Positions 8,079 through 17,371 of a stretch of 64,000 bases of DNA are shown here, in pieces. Within the stretch, counting starts at the first letter, position 1; every line of letters begins with the position of its first letter. The stretch lies in NCBI RefSeq assembly GCF_023715225.1, contig NZ_JAMBNS010000001.1, positions 124,001 to 188,000 of the forward strand, written 5' to 3'. Under the pieces are notes generated by a model. That model saw only the letters and a list, made by a program, of their open reading frames with translations, made no database searches and was not told where the DNA came from. The DNA is from Robertmurraya korlensis. GTDB taxonomy: Bacteria > Bacillota > Bacilli > Bacillales > Cytobacillaceae. Both the position numbers and the translations under genes were made by a program.

Positions 8079-8112
8079 GATGTATAAATATTTTTATAAA
8101 TTTTTATACATT
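8079..8112 (+). promoter_or_regulatory. Upstream ARG-box-like pair before argG
   Basis: Two overlapping matches to the arginine-repressor consensus TNTGNATWWWWATNCANA lie at 8079-8096 (three mismatches) and 8095-8112 (two mismatches, TATAAATTTTTATACATT). The region is very AT-rich, so the weaker half may be chance. In B. subtilis AhrC represses argGH from such sites. Confidence 0.45.
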
Positions 8113-8191
8113 TTTAAGAATAAGTATTGAAAATAGGGAGAAAACTTGTTACATTTGTATACATATTATTAAAGTATAAAAATATAAATCA

Positions 8192-8209
8192 TTTGAATAT
8201 TTATTCGAT
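8192..8209 (+). promoter_or_regulatory. ARG-box-like operator in the argG leader
   Basis: TTTGAATATTTATTCGAT matches TNTGNATWWWWATNCANA with two mismatches. It sits between the presumed promoter and the AGGAGG of argG, where AhrC/ArgR binding would block transcription. Confidence 0.6.
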
Positions 8210-8224
8210 ATTAGGAGGATTACC

Positions 8225-9430
8225 ATGTCAGTTCAAAAAGTTGTTCTTGCTTATTCAGGAGGTTTAGATACATCAGTAGCAGTAAAGTGGCTTCAAGATC
8301 AAGGGTATGCAGTAGTTGCATGTTGTTTAGATGTAGGAGAAGGTAAAGATCTAGACTTTATTAAAGAGAAAGCATTGCAGGTGGGTGCGGTATCATCTTA
8401 CGTAATTGATGCAAAGGAAGAATTCGCGCATGAATATGCATTAGTTGCCCTGCAAGCACAAGCGATGTACGAAGATAAGTACCCTCTTGTATCAGCACTA
8501 TCTCGTCCTCTAATTGCGAAAAAATTAGTAGAAGTTGCTGAGCAAGAAGGAGCAGTTGCGGTAGCGCATGGTTGTACAGGAAAAGGAAACGACCAAGTTC
8601 GTTTTGAAGTATCCATTTCTGCGTTAAACCCTGATTTAAAGGTTCTTGCTCCAGTACGTGAGTGGAGCTGGTCTCGTGAAGAAGAAATTGAGTATGCAAA
8701 GAATAACGGAATTCCGATTCCGATCAACTTAGATAGCCCATATTCTATTGACCAAAATCTTTGGGGTAGAGCAGCGGAATGTGGAGTATTAGAAGATCCT
8801 TGGGCAGCACCACCAGAAGGTGCATACGATATTACATTGCCACTTGAGCAAACACCTGATCAAGCGGATGTCGTTGAAATTGAGTTTGTTAGTGGAGTTC
8901 CTGTTAGCTTGAACGGAAAAAGCTACACACTTTCAGAACTAATTTTAGAATTAAATGGATTGGCTGGTAAGCATGGTGTTGGACGTATCGACCATGTGGA
9001 AAACAGACTTGTGGGTATTAAATCACGTGAAGTGTATGAGTGCCCAGGAGCAATGACCTTATTAAAAGCACATAAAGAGCTTGAAGACTTAACTCTTGTG
9101 AAGGAAGTAGCTCATTTTAAACCTATTATTAGTAAAAAGATTGCTGAAGTCATTTATGATGGACTTTGGTTCTCTCCACTAACTATTGCTTTAAAAGCAT
9201 TCCTTAAGGAAACGCAAAAGCATGTAACAGGTACCGTTCGTGTCAAGCTATTTAAAGGTCATGCAATTGTTGAAGGAAGAAAGTCAGAGTACTCCTTGTA
9301 TGATGAAAAATTAGCAACGTATACAGCAGAAGATCAGTTTGATCATAAATCTGCAGTTGGTTTTATTCAGCTATGGGGTCTGCCAACCAAGGTGCAATCT
9401 CAAGTGCAACAAAAGAAGGTGACTGTGTGA
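8225..9430 (+). CDS. argG: Argininosuccinate synthase
   Basis: Encodes 401 residues, full length. It joins citrulline and aspartate using ATP to form argininosuccinate in arginine synthesis. The N-type ATP-pyrophosphatase P-loop [15 protein letters not shown] opens the protein. [15 protein letters not shown] and the [15 protein letters not shown] signature follow, with YECPGA further on. TTAGGAGGATTACC precedes the ATG. It overlaps argH by 4 bases, forming the argGH operon. The ARG-box-like sites upstream suggest repression by arginine through AhrC. Confidence 0.98.
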   Translation: MSVQKVVLAYSGGLDTSVAVKWLQDQGYAVVACCLDVGEGKDLDFIKEKALQVGAVSSYVIDAKEEFAHEYALVALQAQAMYEDKYPLVSALSRPLIAKKLVEVAEQEGAVAVAHGCTGKGNDQVRFEVSISALNPDLKVLAPVREWSWSREEEIEYAKNNGIPIPINLDSPYSIDQNLWGRAAECGVLEDPWAAPPEGAYDITLPLEQTPDQADVVEIEFVSGVPVSLNGKSYTLSELILELNGLAGKHGVGRIDHVENRLVGIKSREVYECPGAMTLLKAHKELEDLTLVKEVAHFKPIISKKIAEVIYDGLWFSPLTIALKAFLKETQKHVTGTVRVKLFKGHAIVEGRKSEYSLYDEKLATYTAEDQFDHKSAVGFIQLWGLPTKVQSQVQQKKVTV

Positions 9431-10800
9431 AAAAGCTTTGGGGAGGACGCTTTACCAAAACAGCAGAGGAATGGGTAGATGAATTTGGAGCCTCTATTTC
9501 CTTTGATAAAGAGCTAGTCCTAGAAGATATTCAAGGTAGTTTAGCACATGTAAGTATGCTCTCTTCATGCGGTATTATATCGCATGAGGAAGCTGCTCAA
9601 ATTACAGATGGGCTAAAGGTTTTACAAGAAAAGGCAATCAATGATGAACTTGAATTCTCCGTAGAATTAGAGGATATTCATTTGAATCTTGAGAGTCAGC
9701 TTATCGAGTTAATAGGTCCTGTTGGTGGAAAGCTCCACACAGGCAGAAGCAGAAATGACCAAGTGGCAACAGATATGCATTTGTATTTACGAAAGGAAAC
9801 TGGGCATGTTGTTGAACTGATTGAAGGACTGCAGAAAAGTCTATTGGTACAGGCTGAAAAGCATGTAGAAACGGTTATGCCAGGTTATACACACTTACAA
9901 AGAGCGCAGCCTATCTCATTTGCACACCATTTGCTTGCTTATTTTTGGATGCTTGAGCGTGACAAAGAGAGATTCCAAGAAAGTCTTAAGAGAATTAATA
10001 AATCTCCACTAGGTGCAGGTGCTTTAGCCGGAACTACATTTCCTATTGACCGTGAACTTACAGCTAGCCTCTTAGAGTTTTCTAGTATTTATGAGAATAG
10101 TTTAGATGCTGTTAGTGACCGAGATTTTATATTGGAATTTATGTCTGGAAGCTCAATCCTGATGATGCATTTATCAAGACTTGCTGAGGAGTTTATTTTA
10201 TGGTCAAGTCAAGAGTTTCGCTTTATTGAGCTTGATGATAGCTTTACGACTGGTTCAAGCATTATGCCGCAAAAGAAAAACCCTGATATGGCTGAGTTAA
10301 TCCGTGGGAAGACAGGAAGAGTGTATGGCAATCTCTTTGGTTTGCTAACGGTTTTAAAAGGTCTGCCGCTTGCTTATAACAAGGATATGCAGGAAGATAA
10401 AGAAGGCATGTTCGATACGGTAAAGACCATTACGGGCTCGTTGAAGATTTTTGCTGGTATGGTTGAAACGATGAAAGTTAATGCAAATGAAATGGAAGTT
10501 GCTACAAAACAGGATTTCTCTAATGCGACAGAGCTTGCTGATTATTTATCAGGAAAAGGAATTCCGTTCCGTGAAGCTCATGAAATCGTAGGAAAGCTTG
10601 TGCTTACATGCGTTCAAAGTCAATGCTATTTGGCTGACTTACCACTTGAACAATATAAGGAAGCAAATCCATTATTCGAAAATGATATATATGAAGTGTT
10701 AAACCCAGTCACTGCCGTGAAACGTAGAAACTCAGCAGGAGGAACAGGGTTTGCTCAGGTCGAAGAGGCCATACTTAAAGCAAAATCAAAGATAAAGTAA
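9427..10800 (+). CDS. argH: Argininosuccinate lyase
   Basis: Encodes 457 residues. It cleaves argininosuccinate to arginine and fumarate. It belongs to the fumarase/aspartase superfamily: [27 protein letters not shown] and the signature [12 protein letters not shown] with the catalytic-loop serine are all present. The start is GTG at 9427, giving [11 protein letters not shown]; this overlaps the argG stop as GTGA and has AGAAGGTGA within the end of argG. The longer in-frame ATG at 9373 would lie deep inside argG. A 17-bp tandem duplication spans the stop codon and is harmless. Confidence 0.97.
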   Translation: MKKLWGGRFTKTAEEWVDEFGASISFDKELVLEDIQGSLAHVSMLSSCGIISHEEAAQITDGLKVLQEKAINDELEFSVELEDIHLNLESQLIELIGPVGGKLHTGRSRNDQVATDMHLYLRKETGHVVELIEGLQKSLLVQAEKHVETVMPGYTHLQRAQPISFAHHLLAYFWMLERDKERFQESLKRINKSPLGAGALAGTTFPIDRELTASLLEFSSIYENSLDAVSDRDFILEFMSGSSILMMHLSRLAEEFILWSSQEFRFIELDDSFTTGSSIMPQKKNPDMAELIRGKTGRVYGNLFGLLTVLKGLPLAYNKDMQEDKEGMFDTVKTITGSLKIFAGMVETMKVNANEMEVATKQDFSNATELADYLSGKGIPFREAHEIVGKLVLTCVQSQCYLADLPLEQYKEANPLFENDIYEVLNPVTAVKRRNSAGGTGFAQVEEAILKAKSKIK

Positions 10801-10817
10801 TATCAAAGATAAAGCAA

Positions 10818-10858
10818 GAAAAGCACGCTAATGACTAATAGCGTGCTTTTCTGCGTTA
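10818..10858 (+). terminator. Rho-independent terminator after argH
   Basis: GAAAAGCACGCTA (10818-10830) pairs with TAGCGTGCTTTTC (10839-10851). The flanking T and A runs would also serve the convergent stress-protein gene. Confidence 0.88.
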
Positions 10859-10859
10859 T

Positions 10860-11306
10860 TTATTCTTTTTCTGTACGTACCACCAAAACATCACAGCGTG
10901 CATAACGGGTAATATGTTCGGAAACGCTACCGATTAAAAATCGTTCTACCGCATTCAATCCTGTTGCTCCACAAATAATTAAATCCACTTCATGTTTTTT
11001 CGCTAAATCTTTAGGAATTTTTACCTTTGGAGAACCATAATCGATCTCATAGGTTACGTGTTGAACGCCTGCATTCAATGCCTGCTCTTTGTAGCTTTCC
11101 ATTAGCTCTGTAGCAAACTTGTCTGCTCTTTCCGCAATCGTACGGTCATAGGCTTCAACGGTTGCAAACGTTCGAGTGTCGATGATGTGAGCTAATAAAA
11201 TAGTTGCATTGTTCCGTTTGGCCACTTCAATTGATTTCTTAAAAGCCCATTCTGCTTCTTTAGAACCGTCCACAGCAACTAATATCTTCTTATACGTAAG
11301 ACTCAT
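10860..11306 (-). CDS. Universal stress protein (UspA family)
   Basis: Encodes 148 residues. It has the UspA fold with the ATP-binding signature: YKKILVAVDGSKEAEWAF at the N-terminus, DLIICGATGLNAVERFLIGSVSEHI near the C-terminus (G-2x-G-9x-G-S type) and the closing CDVLVVR. It is probably a cytoplasmic ATP-binding stress protein; the exact role in Bacillaceae is unclear. The second ATG (11306) is chosen because GGAGG is spaced 8 bases from it but only 2 from the first ATG at 11312. The gene stands alone between two convergent or divergent neighbours. Confidence 0.9.
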   Translation of the reverse strand: MSLTYKKILVAVDGSKEAEWAFKKSIEVAKRNNATILLAHIIDTRTFATVEAYDRTIAERADKFATELMESYKEQALNAGVQHVTYEIDYGSPKVKIPKDLAKKHEVDLIICGATGLNAVERFLIGSVSEHITRYARCDVLVVRTEKE

Positions 11307-11419
11307 TTTCATCTCCTCCTTTACTTTTATTATACAATACCCAATTGATGTATATCTGTAGCAATTTTTCGAAAAATAATATAGGCGGGAAAATACACTT
11401 TAAAGGAGTTTTGTAATCA

Positions 11420-11590
11420 ATGAAAAAGGAAGAGATGAAAGGCCAATCGAATTATATTTACGACCAGCAAGGCGAGAGCAGTGTTAGTGAACAAATTATG
11501 GATGCTTATAATAGTGGTGTCATTGATCAGCCTAACGGTCAGTTTGACAATGAAAAGTATGATAGCATGATTGGGAATGAATCGGAGTAG
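11420..11590 (+). CDS. Small acidic protein of unknown function
   Basis: Encodes 56 residues beginning MKKEEMKGQSNYIYDQQGES and ending GNESE. It is highly polar with many Asn, Gln, Asp and Tyr and no membrane span. The DAYNSGVIDQ segment vaguely recalls short YozQ/DUF4025-type Bacillus proteins, but I cannot confirm this. AAAGGAG is 11 bases before the ATG, somewhat far; the in-frame ATG at 11435 is an alternative. A perfect terminator follows directly, which supports it as a real gene. Confidence 0.6.
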   Translation: MKKEEMKGQSNYIYDQQGESSVSEQIMDAYNSGVIDQPNGQFDNEKYDSMIGNESE

Positions 11591-11595
11591 TAATG

Positions 11596-11625
11596 AAAAA
11601 AGGAAGCCCTTTGGCTTCCTTTTTT
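11596..11625. terminator. Bidirectional terminator between small gene and PBP
   Basis: A 13-bp perfect stem, AAAAAAGGAAGCC (11596-11608) with GGCTTCCTTTTTT (11613-11625), is symmetric and so serves both strands. Confidence 0.9.
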
Positions 11626-11633
11626 AATCAAAA

Positions 11634-13712
11634 CTATTGCTTTAGTTCTTGTAGTCTTTCTTTTAACAATTGTCCGGCTGTTTTTAAGTCTTCTTTCATT
11701 TTATCTATCACTTGACTCCATTTTGAGCTCTCTTGTTTAATTACTTGCTCAATCTTTTCAGCCTTTTCTTTAATTGCTTCTTGCGTTTCTTCTGTGTCTT
11801 GTTCGCCTTGCATTCTAGCATTTACTGATTCCACCGTAAACGGTGTTTGATCCGTATATGGAATGGCTGCCTCCATAATTTTCTTGAAGATTGGAACGAC
11901 TGTTTCTGAACTTGATCCGGATAAATAATGATTTTGGTCGGTCTGATCGTATCCAATCCAAATGGCACCTACCAGGTCAGGAGTATACCCGACAAACCAT
12001 TGATCCTTTGTTCCATCAACACCGGAAAAGCTTAGTTGAGTTGACCCTGTTTTCCCAGCAATAGGTGATCCGTTAATTTGTGCAGCGGAACCTGTTCCTG
12101 ATTCCACAACATTTAGAAGCATGGACGTCATTTCATTTGCGACCTTTTTGGTGGTCACTTGTACGACCTTTTTTTGGTGTTCAGCGATAATATTCCCTGT
12201 AGGACCTTCTATTTTTGTTATAAGATGATCATCCGCGCGTTTTCCCTTATTGGCAAAGGTGGAATAAGCGGCCGCTAATCGGAGTGGAGAAGTTCCTTCA
12301 TTCATTCCTCCGAGTGCAATCGCCAAATGTTCATCCTCTTCCTGGAGTGGAATGCCAAATTTTTTTAACGATTCTATTCCTTTATTCAATCCAATTTGAT
12401 CTAGTAGCCAAACGGCTGGGAGGTTCAGAGATTCCTGCATCGCAACATACATAGGGACTTCACCAGCATATGTTTTATTATAATTTTCAGGTTGGTAATC
12501 CCCAAATGCTTGCTGCTTATCTTGTAACATGGAGGATAAAGCATATCCTTCTTCTAGTGCAGGGGTATAAACCGCTAATGGTTTTAATGTTGATCCTGGC
12601 TGTGCCTTTAAATGGGTCGCCCGATTAAATCCACGAAAAACGGATTCTCCACGTCCTCCAACTAGTGCTCTGACTCCACCAGTCGACGGATTTAGAAGTA
12701 CCGAACCACTTTGAACAATCGCATCGTTCTTGCCTCTTGGAAAATGGTTGTTATTGGAATAGATGGTTTCAAGAGAGGATTGCAGGTTTTGATCCATTTC
12801 CGTATAAATTTTGTACCCTCTAGTTAAGATTTCTTCCTGTGTTAAGCCATATTTTGATATCGCTTCGTCAAGGACTGCATCTGTATAGGAGGGGTATTTT
12901 CGATCTAGAAAGCTGCCGCCCCCTTCTTCAAGAACAATCTTTTCTCCTATAGCTTCCTTATACTGCTGCTCAGTGATAAATGTATTTTCCTTCATTTTTG
13001 CGAGTACAACATCCCTGCGCTCAATCGCTGCATCGTAGTTTTGGAATGGATTACGTGCAGAAGGTGCCTGAAGAAGTCCAGCAAGCAATGCGGATTCGCT
13101 AATAGTTAATTCACTAGCATTTTTATTAAAATACTTGGCAGCTGCTTGATCAATTCCCCATGCCCCATGTCCAAAGTATACTTGATTAATATACATCTGA
13201 AGGATTTCTTCTTTTTCGTATTTTTTTTCAATTTCAAGGGCAAGAAATAATTCTTCAATTTTTCTTTTATACGTTCTTTCAGGAGAGAGTAGGGCATTTT
13301 TGGTTAATTGCTGGGTTAGTGTACTCCCACCTCCGGTTATACGACCAGCCAGTAAATTTTTAAAGAATGCTCTTGTAATACCTTTTAGGTCAAATCCATT
13401 ATGCTCATAGAAGCGGTGATCCTCTATGGCAACAACTGCGTTGCCAACATAATCAGGGAGTTCTGTAATCTCCACGCCTTTGTTACGGTTAGTGCTAATT
13501 TCAGTAGCCACGTCTCCGTCCTTGTCGTAAATAACTGTAGATTGTTTTAAGCCTTCCTTTAAGGTTTGTACATTTGCTTGGCTTGCAAGGAAAGCAAAAT
13601 AAAGAATCGCAAATAATACAAAAACTAGAAGAAGTAATAATAAAAATTGGGTAATATGTGTGTTTCTCCAAAACCGAATGAGTGCATTACGTAATGTTTC
13701 GAATCGTTCCAT
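11634..13712 (-). CDS. Class A penicillin-binding protein (PBP1A family)
   Basis: Encodes 692 residues. A short cytoplasmic part and one membrane anchor (ITQFLLLLLLVFVLFAILYF) precede a GT51 glycosyltransferase domain with VVAIEDHRFYEHNGFDLKGI and GGSTLTQQLTKN. A transpeptidase domain follows with SxxK (PGSTLKPL), SxN (ESLNLP) and KTG (AGKTGST). A charged helical C-terminal tail of about 60 residues follows. The protein polymerises and crosslinks peptidoglycan outside the membrane. The ATG at 13712 is chosen because the upstream ATG at 13748 lies on the -10 box; AAAGGAT is the ribosome site. It is not one of the penicillin-binding genes I would expect next to ald in B. subtilis. Confidence 0.93.
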   Translation of the reverse strand: MERFETLRNALIRFWRNTHITQFLLLLLLVFVLFAILYFAFLASQANVQTLKEGLKQSTVIYDKDGDVATEISTNRNKGVEITELPDYVGNAVVAIEDHRFYEHNGFDLKGITRAFFKNLLAGRITGGGSTLTQQLTKNALLSPERTYKRKIEELFLALEIEKKYEKEEILQMYINQVYFGHGAWGIDQAAAKYFNKNASELTISESALLAGLLQAPSARNPFQNYDAAIERRDVVLAKMKENTFITEQQYKEAIGEKIVLEEGGGSFLDRKYPSYTDAVLDEAISKYGLTQEEILTRGYKIYTEMDQNLQSSLETIYSNNNHFPRGKNDAIVQSGSVLLNPSTGGVRALVGGRGESVFRGFNRATHLKAQPGSTLKPLAVYTPALEEGYALSSMLQDKQQAFGDYQPENYNKTYAGEVPMYVAMQESLNLPAVWLLDQIGLNKGIESLKKFGIPLQEEDEHLAIALGGMNEGTSPLRLAAAYSTFANKGKRADDHLITKIEGPTGNIIAEHQKKVVQVTTKKVANEMTSMLLNVVESGTGSAAQINGSPIAGKTGSTQLSFSGVDGTKDQWFVGYTPDLVGAIWIGYDQTDQNHYLSGSSSETVVPIFKKIMEAAIPYTDQTPFTVESVNARMQGEQDTEETQEAIKEKAEKIEQVIKQESSKWSQVIDKMKEDLKTAGQLLKERLQELKQ

Positions 13713-13746
13713 TGAATACCTATCCTTTAAAAATGAAATTATGACC

Positions 13747-13755
13747 ATTATAACA
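13747..13755 (-). promoter_or_regulatory. Extended -10 promoter of the PBP gene
   Basis: On the minus strand the sequence reads TGTTATAAT, a perfect -10 hexamer with the TG extension (TATAAT is 13752-13747). No good -35 was seen. Confidence 0.6.
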
Positions 13756-13772
13756 GGAATTTATGTCAAAGG

Positions 13773-13800
13773 ATGACAGAAATCTCTTTATTCCTATAAT
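13773..13800 (+). promoter_or_regulatory. SigA-type promoter of ald
   Basis: ATGACA (13773-13778) and a perfect TATAAT (13795-13800) are spaced by 16 bases, upstream of the alanine dehydrogenase gene. Confidence 0.6.
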
Positions 13801-13863
13801 AAAAAAGTGGTATATTTATTATCGGCTTCATGATCACTGATTACATATTTTGGAGGGTAAGGC

Positions 13864-14982
13864 ATGCGTATTGGAGTTCCTAAAGAAATAAAGAATAACG
13901 AAAATCGAGTCGCTATGACTCCTGCTGGTGTTATTAATTTAGTGAAGTTTGGGCATGTAGTACATATTGAAACAGGGGCTGGTCTTGGATCAGGTTTTAG
14001 CGACGCTGATTATGTGGATGCAGGTGCCATCATTGTTGAAAGCGCTTTAGAAGCGTGGTCGATGGATATGGTAATGAAAGTTAAAGAACCACTTCCAGAG
14101 GAATATCAGTATTTCCGAGAAGGATTGATCTTGTTTACATATTTACATTTAGCTCCAGAGCCAGAATTAACAAAAGCATTAATCGAAAACAAAGTAGTTG
14201 GAATTGCCTATGAAACAGTCCAACTTTCTAATGGTAGCCTTCCGCTATTAACTCCAATGAGTGAAGTAGCTGGACGAATGGCTACACAGATTGGTGCACA
14301 ATTCCTTGAGAAGGTACATGGAGGGAAAGGAATTCTTCTTGCTGGTGTACCAGGCGTGAATAGAGGAAAGGTAACCATCATCGGTGGGGGAGTTGCAGGA
14401 ACCAATGCAGCAAAAATGGCGATTGGGCTAGGTGCAAGTGTCACGATTATCGATCTTAGTCTGGATAGACTACGTCAGCTTGATGACATTTTTGGCAGTG
14501 ATGTAACGACTCTTATGTCTAACCACTACAATATCGCTGAAGAAGTTAAGAGCTCCGACTTAGTCATTGGTGCAGTGTTAATACCAGGAGCGAAAGCACC
14601 TAAACTTGTGACAGAAGAAATGATTCAGTCGATGTCACCAGGCTCGGTAGTAGTCGATATTGCCATTGACCAAGGTGGTATTTTTGAAACGACTGACCGT
14701 ATTACTACTCATGATAAGCCAACCTATGAAAAGCATGGCGTTGTGCATTATGCAGTAGCAAACATGCCTGGTGCAGTACCACGTACATCAACGATGGCTT
14801 TAACAAATGTAACGGTACCTTATGCACTTCAAATTGCGAACAAAGGCTACAAAAAAGCTTGTCTCGAAAATGAAGCATTATTAAAAGGAATCAATACCCT
14901 TGAAGGGTATGTCACATACCAAGCTGTGGCGGAAGCTCATGGATTAGAATATGCAGCTTCTCGTGAACTATTAGAACAATAG
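13864..14982 (+). CDS. ald: Alanine dehydrogenase
   Basis: Encodes 372 residues, full length. It interconverts L-alanine and pyruvate + ammonia with NAD; in Bacillus it supports alanine use and sporulation. It starts [20 protein letters not shown], the family signature, and carries the Rossmann motif [20 protein letters not shown] and the C-terminal [18 protein letters not shown] block. TGGAGGGTAAGGC precedes the ATG. The gene is divergent from the PBP gene and ends in a terminator shared with the dipeptidase gene. Confidence 0.97.
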   Translation: MRIGVPKEIKNNENRVAMTPAGVINLVKFGHVVHIETGAGLGSGFSDADYVDAGAIIVESALEAWSMDMVMKVKEPLPEEYQYFREGLILFTYLHLAPEPELTKALIENKVVGIAYETVQLSNGSLPLLTPMSEVAGRMATQIGAQFLEKVHGGKGILLAGVPGVNRGKVTIIGGGVAGTNAAKMAIGLGASVTIIDLSLDRLRQLDDIFGSDVTTLMSNHYNIAEEVKSSDLVIGAVLIPGAKAPKLVTEEMIQSMSPGSVVVDIAIDQGGIFETTDRITTHDKPTYEKHGVVHYAVANMPGAVPRTSTMALTNVTVPYALQIANKGYKKACLENEALLKGINTLEGYVTYQAVAEAHGLEYAASRELLEQ

Positions 14983-14990
14983 AATACAAG

Positions 14991-15024
14991 AAAAACTCCT
15001 TGAAAAAATGTTCAAGGAGTTTTT
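14991..15024. terminator. Bidirectional terminator between ald and the dipeptidase gene
   Basis: A 14-bp perfect stem, AAAAACTCCTTGAA (14991-15004) with TTCAAGGAGTTTTT (15011-15024), with A and T runs on both sides. Confidence 0.9.
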
Positions 15025-15027
15025 TCT

Positions 15028-16125
15028 TTATCTTATTATTTGTAATTCCTTTGGAAACTTTGTTAACATCTCCACCCCATTGGAGGTAACAAGCACATCG
15101 TCTTCAATTCTAACACCCGCTACTCCAGGAACGTATATTCCAGGTTCGATCGTAAAGACCATGCCTTCTTCAAGCAAAAGCGAATTGGTTTCTGTGAGAG
15201 ATGGATATTCATGAACACTTATTCCTAGCCCGTGACCAAGTCGGTGAGGAAAATATTCCCCGTAACCGGCATTTGAAATAATATTTCTTGCTGTCAGGTC
15301 GACCGATTGACAAGTGACACCAGGCTTACTAGCTTTGATAGCAGAAGTTTGAGCTTTTAATACAGTATCATAGATGTCCTTTTGCTTGTCACTAATATCA
15401 CCTAAAGCAACGGTACGAGTAATATCTGAGCAATATCCTTCAACAATGACTCCTAAATCAAAAAGAACGAGATCGCCTTTTTTCATTTTAGTCAATCCAG
15501 GGTTTCCATGAGGAGAAGCTCCATTTTTCCCCGTCAAAACCATGGTAGAAAAAGACATCTCTGAAACACCTTTTTTCTTTAATTCATATTCAATGGCTGC
15601 TAATACTTCTAGTTCTGTTTTCCCTTCCGCAATTTCGGAACATCCTACTTCAATTGCGTAATCAGCCAGAGCACATGCCTCACGAATTGTCGCAATTTCG
15701 CTTTCACTTTTTACCATCCGTAATTTGCGAAGCTTTTCCTCTGCAGGAAGAAAGGCAGCTTGTGGAAATAGGGACCGGATAAGCTCGTAGCGCTCAACAT
15801 TCATATGTTCTTTTTCAATTGCGATTTTTTCTACAGACTTCGTTCGATCGTTACAAAGCTTATGTATCAATGTCCATGGATTTTCGATATCCGTATATCC
15901 GATAATATCATAGCTCCAGCCTGCTTTCTTTGCATCTTCCTTCTCCATAGAAGGACAAACAAGGAATGGGTCTCCACTTTGGAAAATACCTACACCTAGC
16001 AGTCTTTCAAGGGGATCGCTTAAAAATCCACTTACATAAAACACACTGTCAGGGTTCGTTAAAAAGCAAAAGTCAATTTGTTCTTGTTTAAGCCACTCTG
16101 CTATTGTGTTCAGTTTATCAGTCAC
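15028..16125 (-). CDS. M24 family Xaa-Pro dipeptidase
   Basis: Encodes 365 residues. It has an N-terminal creatinase-like domain (about 1-125) and a pita-bread metallopeptidase domain. The five dinuclear metal ligands are visible: two Asp in FDLGVIVEGYCSDITRTV, His in HRLGHGLGISVHEYP, Glu in FTIEPGIY and Glu in VRIEDDVLV. The enzyme probably cleaves Xaa-Pro dipeptides in the cytoplasm. The start is GTG at 16125, with AAAGGGGGA six bases upstream. It is divergent from ytkL, and nothing else is in its operon. Confidence 0.93.
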   Translation of the reverse strand: MTDKLNTIAEWLKQEQIDFCFLTNPDSVFYVSGFLSDPLERLLGVGIFQSGDPFLVCPSMEKEDAKKAGWSYDIIGYTDIENPWTLIHKLCNDRTKSVEKIAIEKEHMNVERYELIRSLFPQAAFLPAEEKLRKLRMVKSESEIATIREACALADYAIEVGCSEIAEGKTELEVLAAIEYELKKKGVSEMSFSTMVLTGKNGASPHGNPGLTKMKKGDLVLFDLGVIVEGYCSDITRTVALGDISDKQKDIYDTVLKAQTSAIKASKPGVTCQSVDLTARNIISNAGYGEYFPHRLGHGLGISVHEYPSLTETNSLLLEEGMVFTIEPGIYVPGVAGVRIEDDVLVTSNGVEMLTKFPKELQIIR

Positions 16126-16241
16126 ACAGATTCCCCCTTTACTATAAATTTAGAGTAACAACAATACTTTTGAAAGTAAACTTATATTGGTAGTAAAATA
16201 TGGGTATAAGGAAATTGAAAAGTTAAAAGGAGTGTGGAGAA

Positions 16242-16922
16242 ATGAAAATTAGCTATCATGGACATTCAGTTATTTTAGTTGAGGCAAACGGTACGAAAAT
16301 TCTTTTTGACCCTTTTATTAGTGGAAACCCGGCAACCGATTTAAAAGTAGGGGAAGTAAAAGCAGATGTAATAATTGTAACTCATGGACATAATGATCAT
16401 CTTGGAGATACCGTTGAACTGGCGAAAAAGAATAATGCGCTAGTGATCGGAACAGCAGAAATGGCTGATTATTTAAGTTCAAAAGGAGTAAGAACACACG
16501 GATTGCATATCGGAGGAGGATTTAATTTCGAGTTTGGTAGAGTAAAGCTAACCCAAGCATTTCATGGGTCAGGGTACATAAACGAGAAAAATGAAATCGT
16601 TTACCTAGGTATGCCTGCTGGTGTTCTTTTAACAATTGATGGAAAGACGATATACCATGCTGGCGATACAGGACTTTTCTCAGATATGAAACTAATTGGA
16701 GACCGAAATGCAATTGATGTAGCTTTCCTACCGATCGGGGACAACTTCACAATGGGACCGGAGGATGCTGCTTATGCGGCAGAACTTCTCCAGGCGAAGA
16801 GAGTTGTACCTATTCACTTTGATACCTTCCCACTGCTTAAGCAAGATCCACAAGCATTTGTTAACATGCTTTCTACAGGAGTAGGAGTTGTACTTGAAGT
16901 AGGTCAGTCAATAGAATTATAG
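16242..16922 (+). CDS. ytkL: UPF0173 metal-dependent hydrolase YtkL
   Basis: Encodes 226 residues, the family length. It has the metallo-beta-lactamase fold: [17 protein letters not shown] at the start, the metal motif [21 protein letters not shown] and the C-terminal [12 protein letters not shown]. The substrate is unknown; it is presumed a cytoplasmic hydrolase. AAAAGGAGTG precedes the ATG. It stands alone between a divergent dipeptidase gene and a strong terminator. Confidence 0.95.
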   Translation: MKISYHGHSVILVEANGTKILFDPFISGNPATDLKVGEVKADVIIVTHGHNDHLGDTVELAKKNNALVIGTAEMADYLSSKGVRTHGLHIGGGFNFEFGRVKLTQAFHGSGYINEKNEIVYLGMPAGVLLTIDGKTIYHAGDTGLFSDMKLIGDRNAIDVAFLPIGDNFTMGPEDAAYAAELLQAKRVVPIHFDTFPLLKQDPQAFVNMLSTGVGVVLEVGQSIEL

Positions 16923-16975
16923 AAAAAGTAGTCGGTGAATCGTCAGAGGCGAATTCATCGACTACTTTTTATTTT
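16923..16975 (+). terminator. Terminator after ytkL
   Basis: AAAAAGTAGTCG (16923-16934) pairs with CGACTACTTTTT (16959-16970) and the pairing continues inward over GTGAAT/ATTCAT with a small bulge; T-rich tail. Confidence 0.8.
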
Positions 16976-17019
16976 CTTGCATACATTTTTACTAATTGGA
17001 CAAGAAAGGAGATCTAAAT

Positions 17020-17262
17020 TTGAAAAAAAATCGATATTTATTTTGTTTGCTATCTTGTGGTGTCATGCTCTATTACGGAGTACCACAATTATCTGCGTAT
17101 AACGCAGGCTTGTCAGGTTTGTTTTCCGTGACTTGGTTACTATTAGCCATCTTCGTAATCGCTGGCAATTTGTCGGGCATCATGTATGCTCCTAAAAAGA
17201 AAGCGGCTACTCATGCTCAATTATCAAAAAAACAGGTACGAAAAAAAGTCCGAGCCTACTAA
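17020..17262 (+). CDS. Small two-span membrane protein, unknown
   Basis: Encodes 80 residues from a TTG at 17020, preceded by AAAGGAGA. A basic start (MKKNRY) leads to one hydrophobic segment (LFCLLSCGVMLYYGVPQL) and a second one (LFSVTWLLLAIFVIAGNLSG). A very basic tail rich in Lys (PKKKAATHAQLSKKQ) follows and should lie in the cytoplasm. I do not recognise the family. It sits between ytkL and ytoI with no close partner. The upstream TTG at 16996 has no ribosome site and was not used. Confidence 0.65.
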   Translation: MKKNRYLFCLLSCGVMLYYGVPQLSAYNAGLSGLFSVTWLLLAIFVIAGNLSGIMYAPKKKAATHAQLSKKQVRKKVRAY

Positions 17263-17288
17263 ATACCTATCTGCAAAAAGAAATCAAA

Positions 17289-17318
17289 TTGTAATCAAGC
17301 CCCTTCACGCTTTATAAT
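17289..17318 (+). promoter_or_regulatory. SigA-type promoter of ytoI
   Basis: TTGTAA (17289-17294) and TATAAT (17313-17318) are spaced by 18 bases, 53 bases before the ytoI start. Confidence 0.65.
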
Positions 17319-17371
17319 AAGGATTAATACCAAACTAATAGAAAATACAGATTTTATAAAGGGTGAAGGTC

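Noticed and set aside
8361-8727. Two overlapping minus-strand frames inside argG
   Set aside because: They lie within argG, have no ribosome site and repetitive low-complexity protein.
13713-13748. Longer N-terminus of the penicillin-binding protein (ATG 13748)
   Set aside because: The ATG is part of the TATAATGG promoter element, so it would not be in the transcript.
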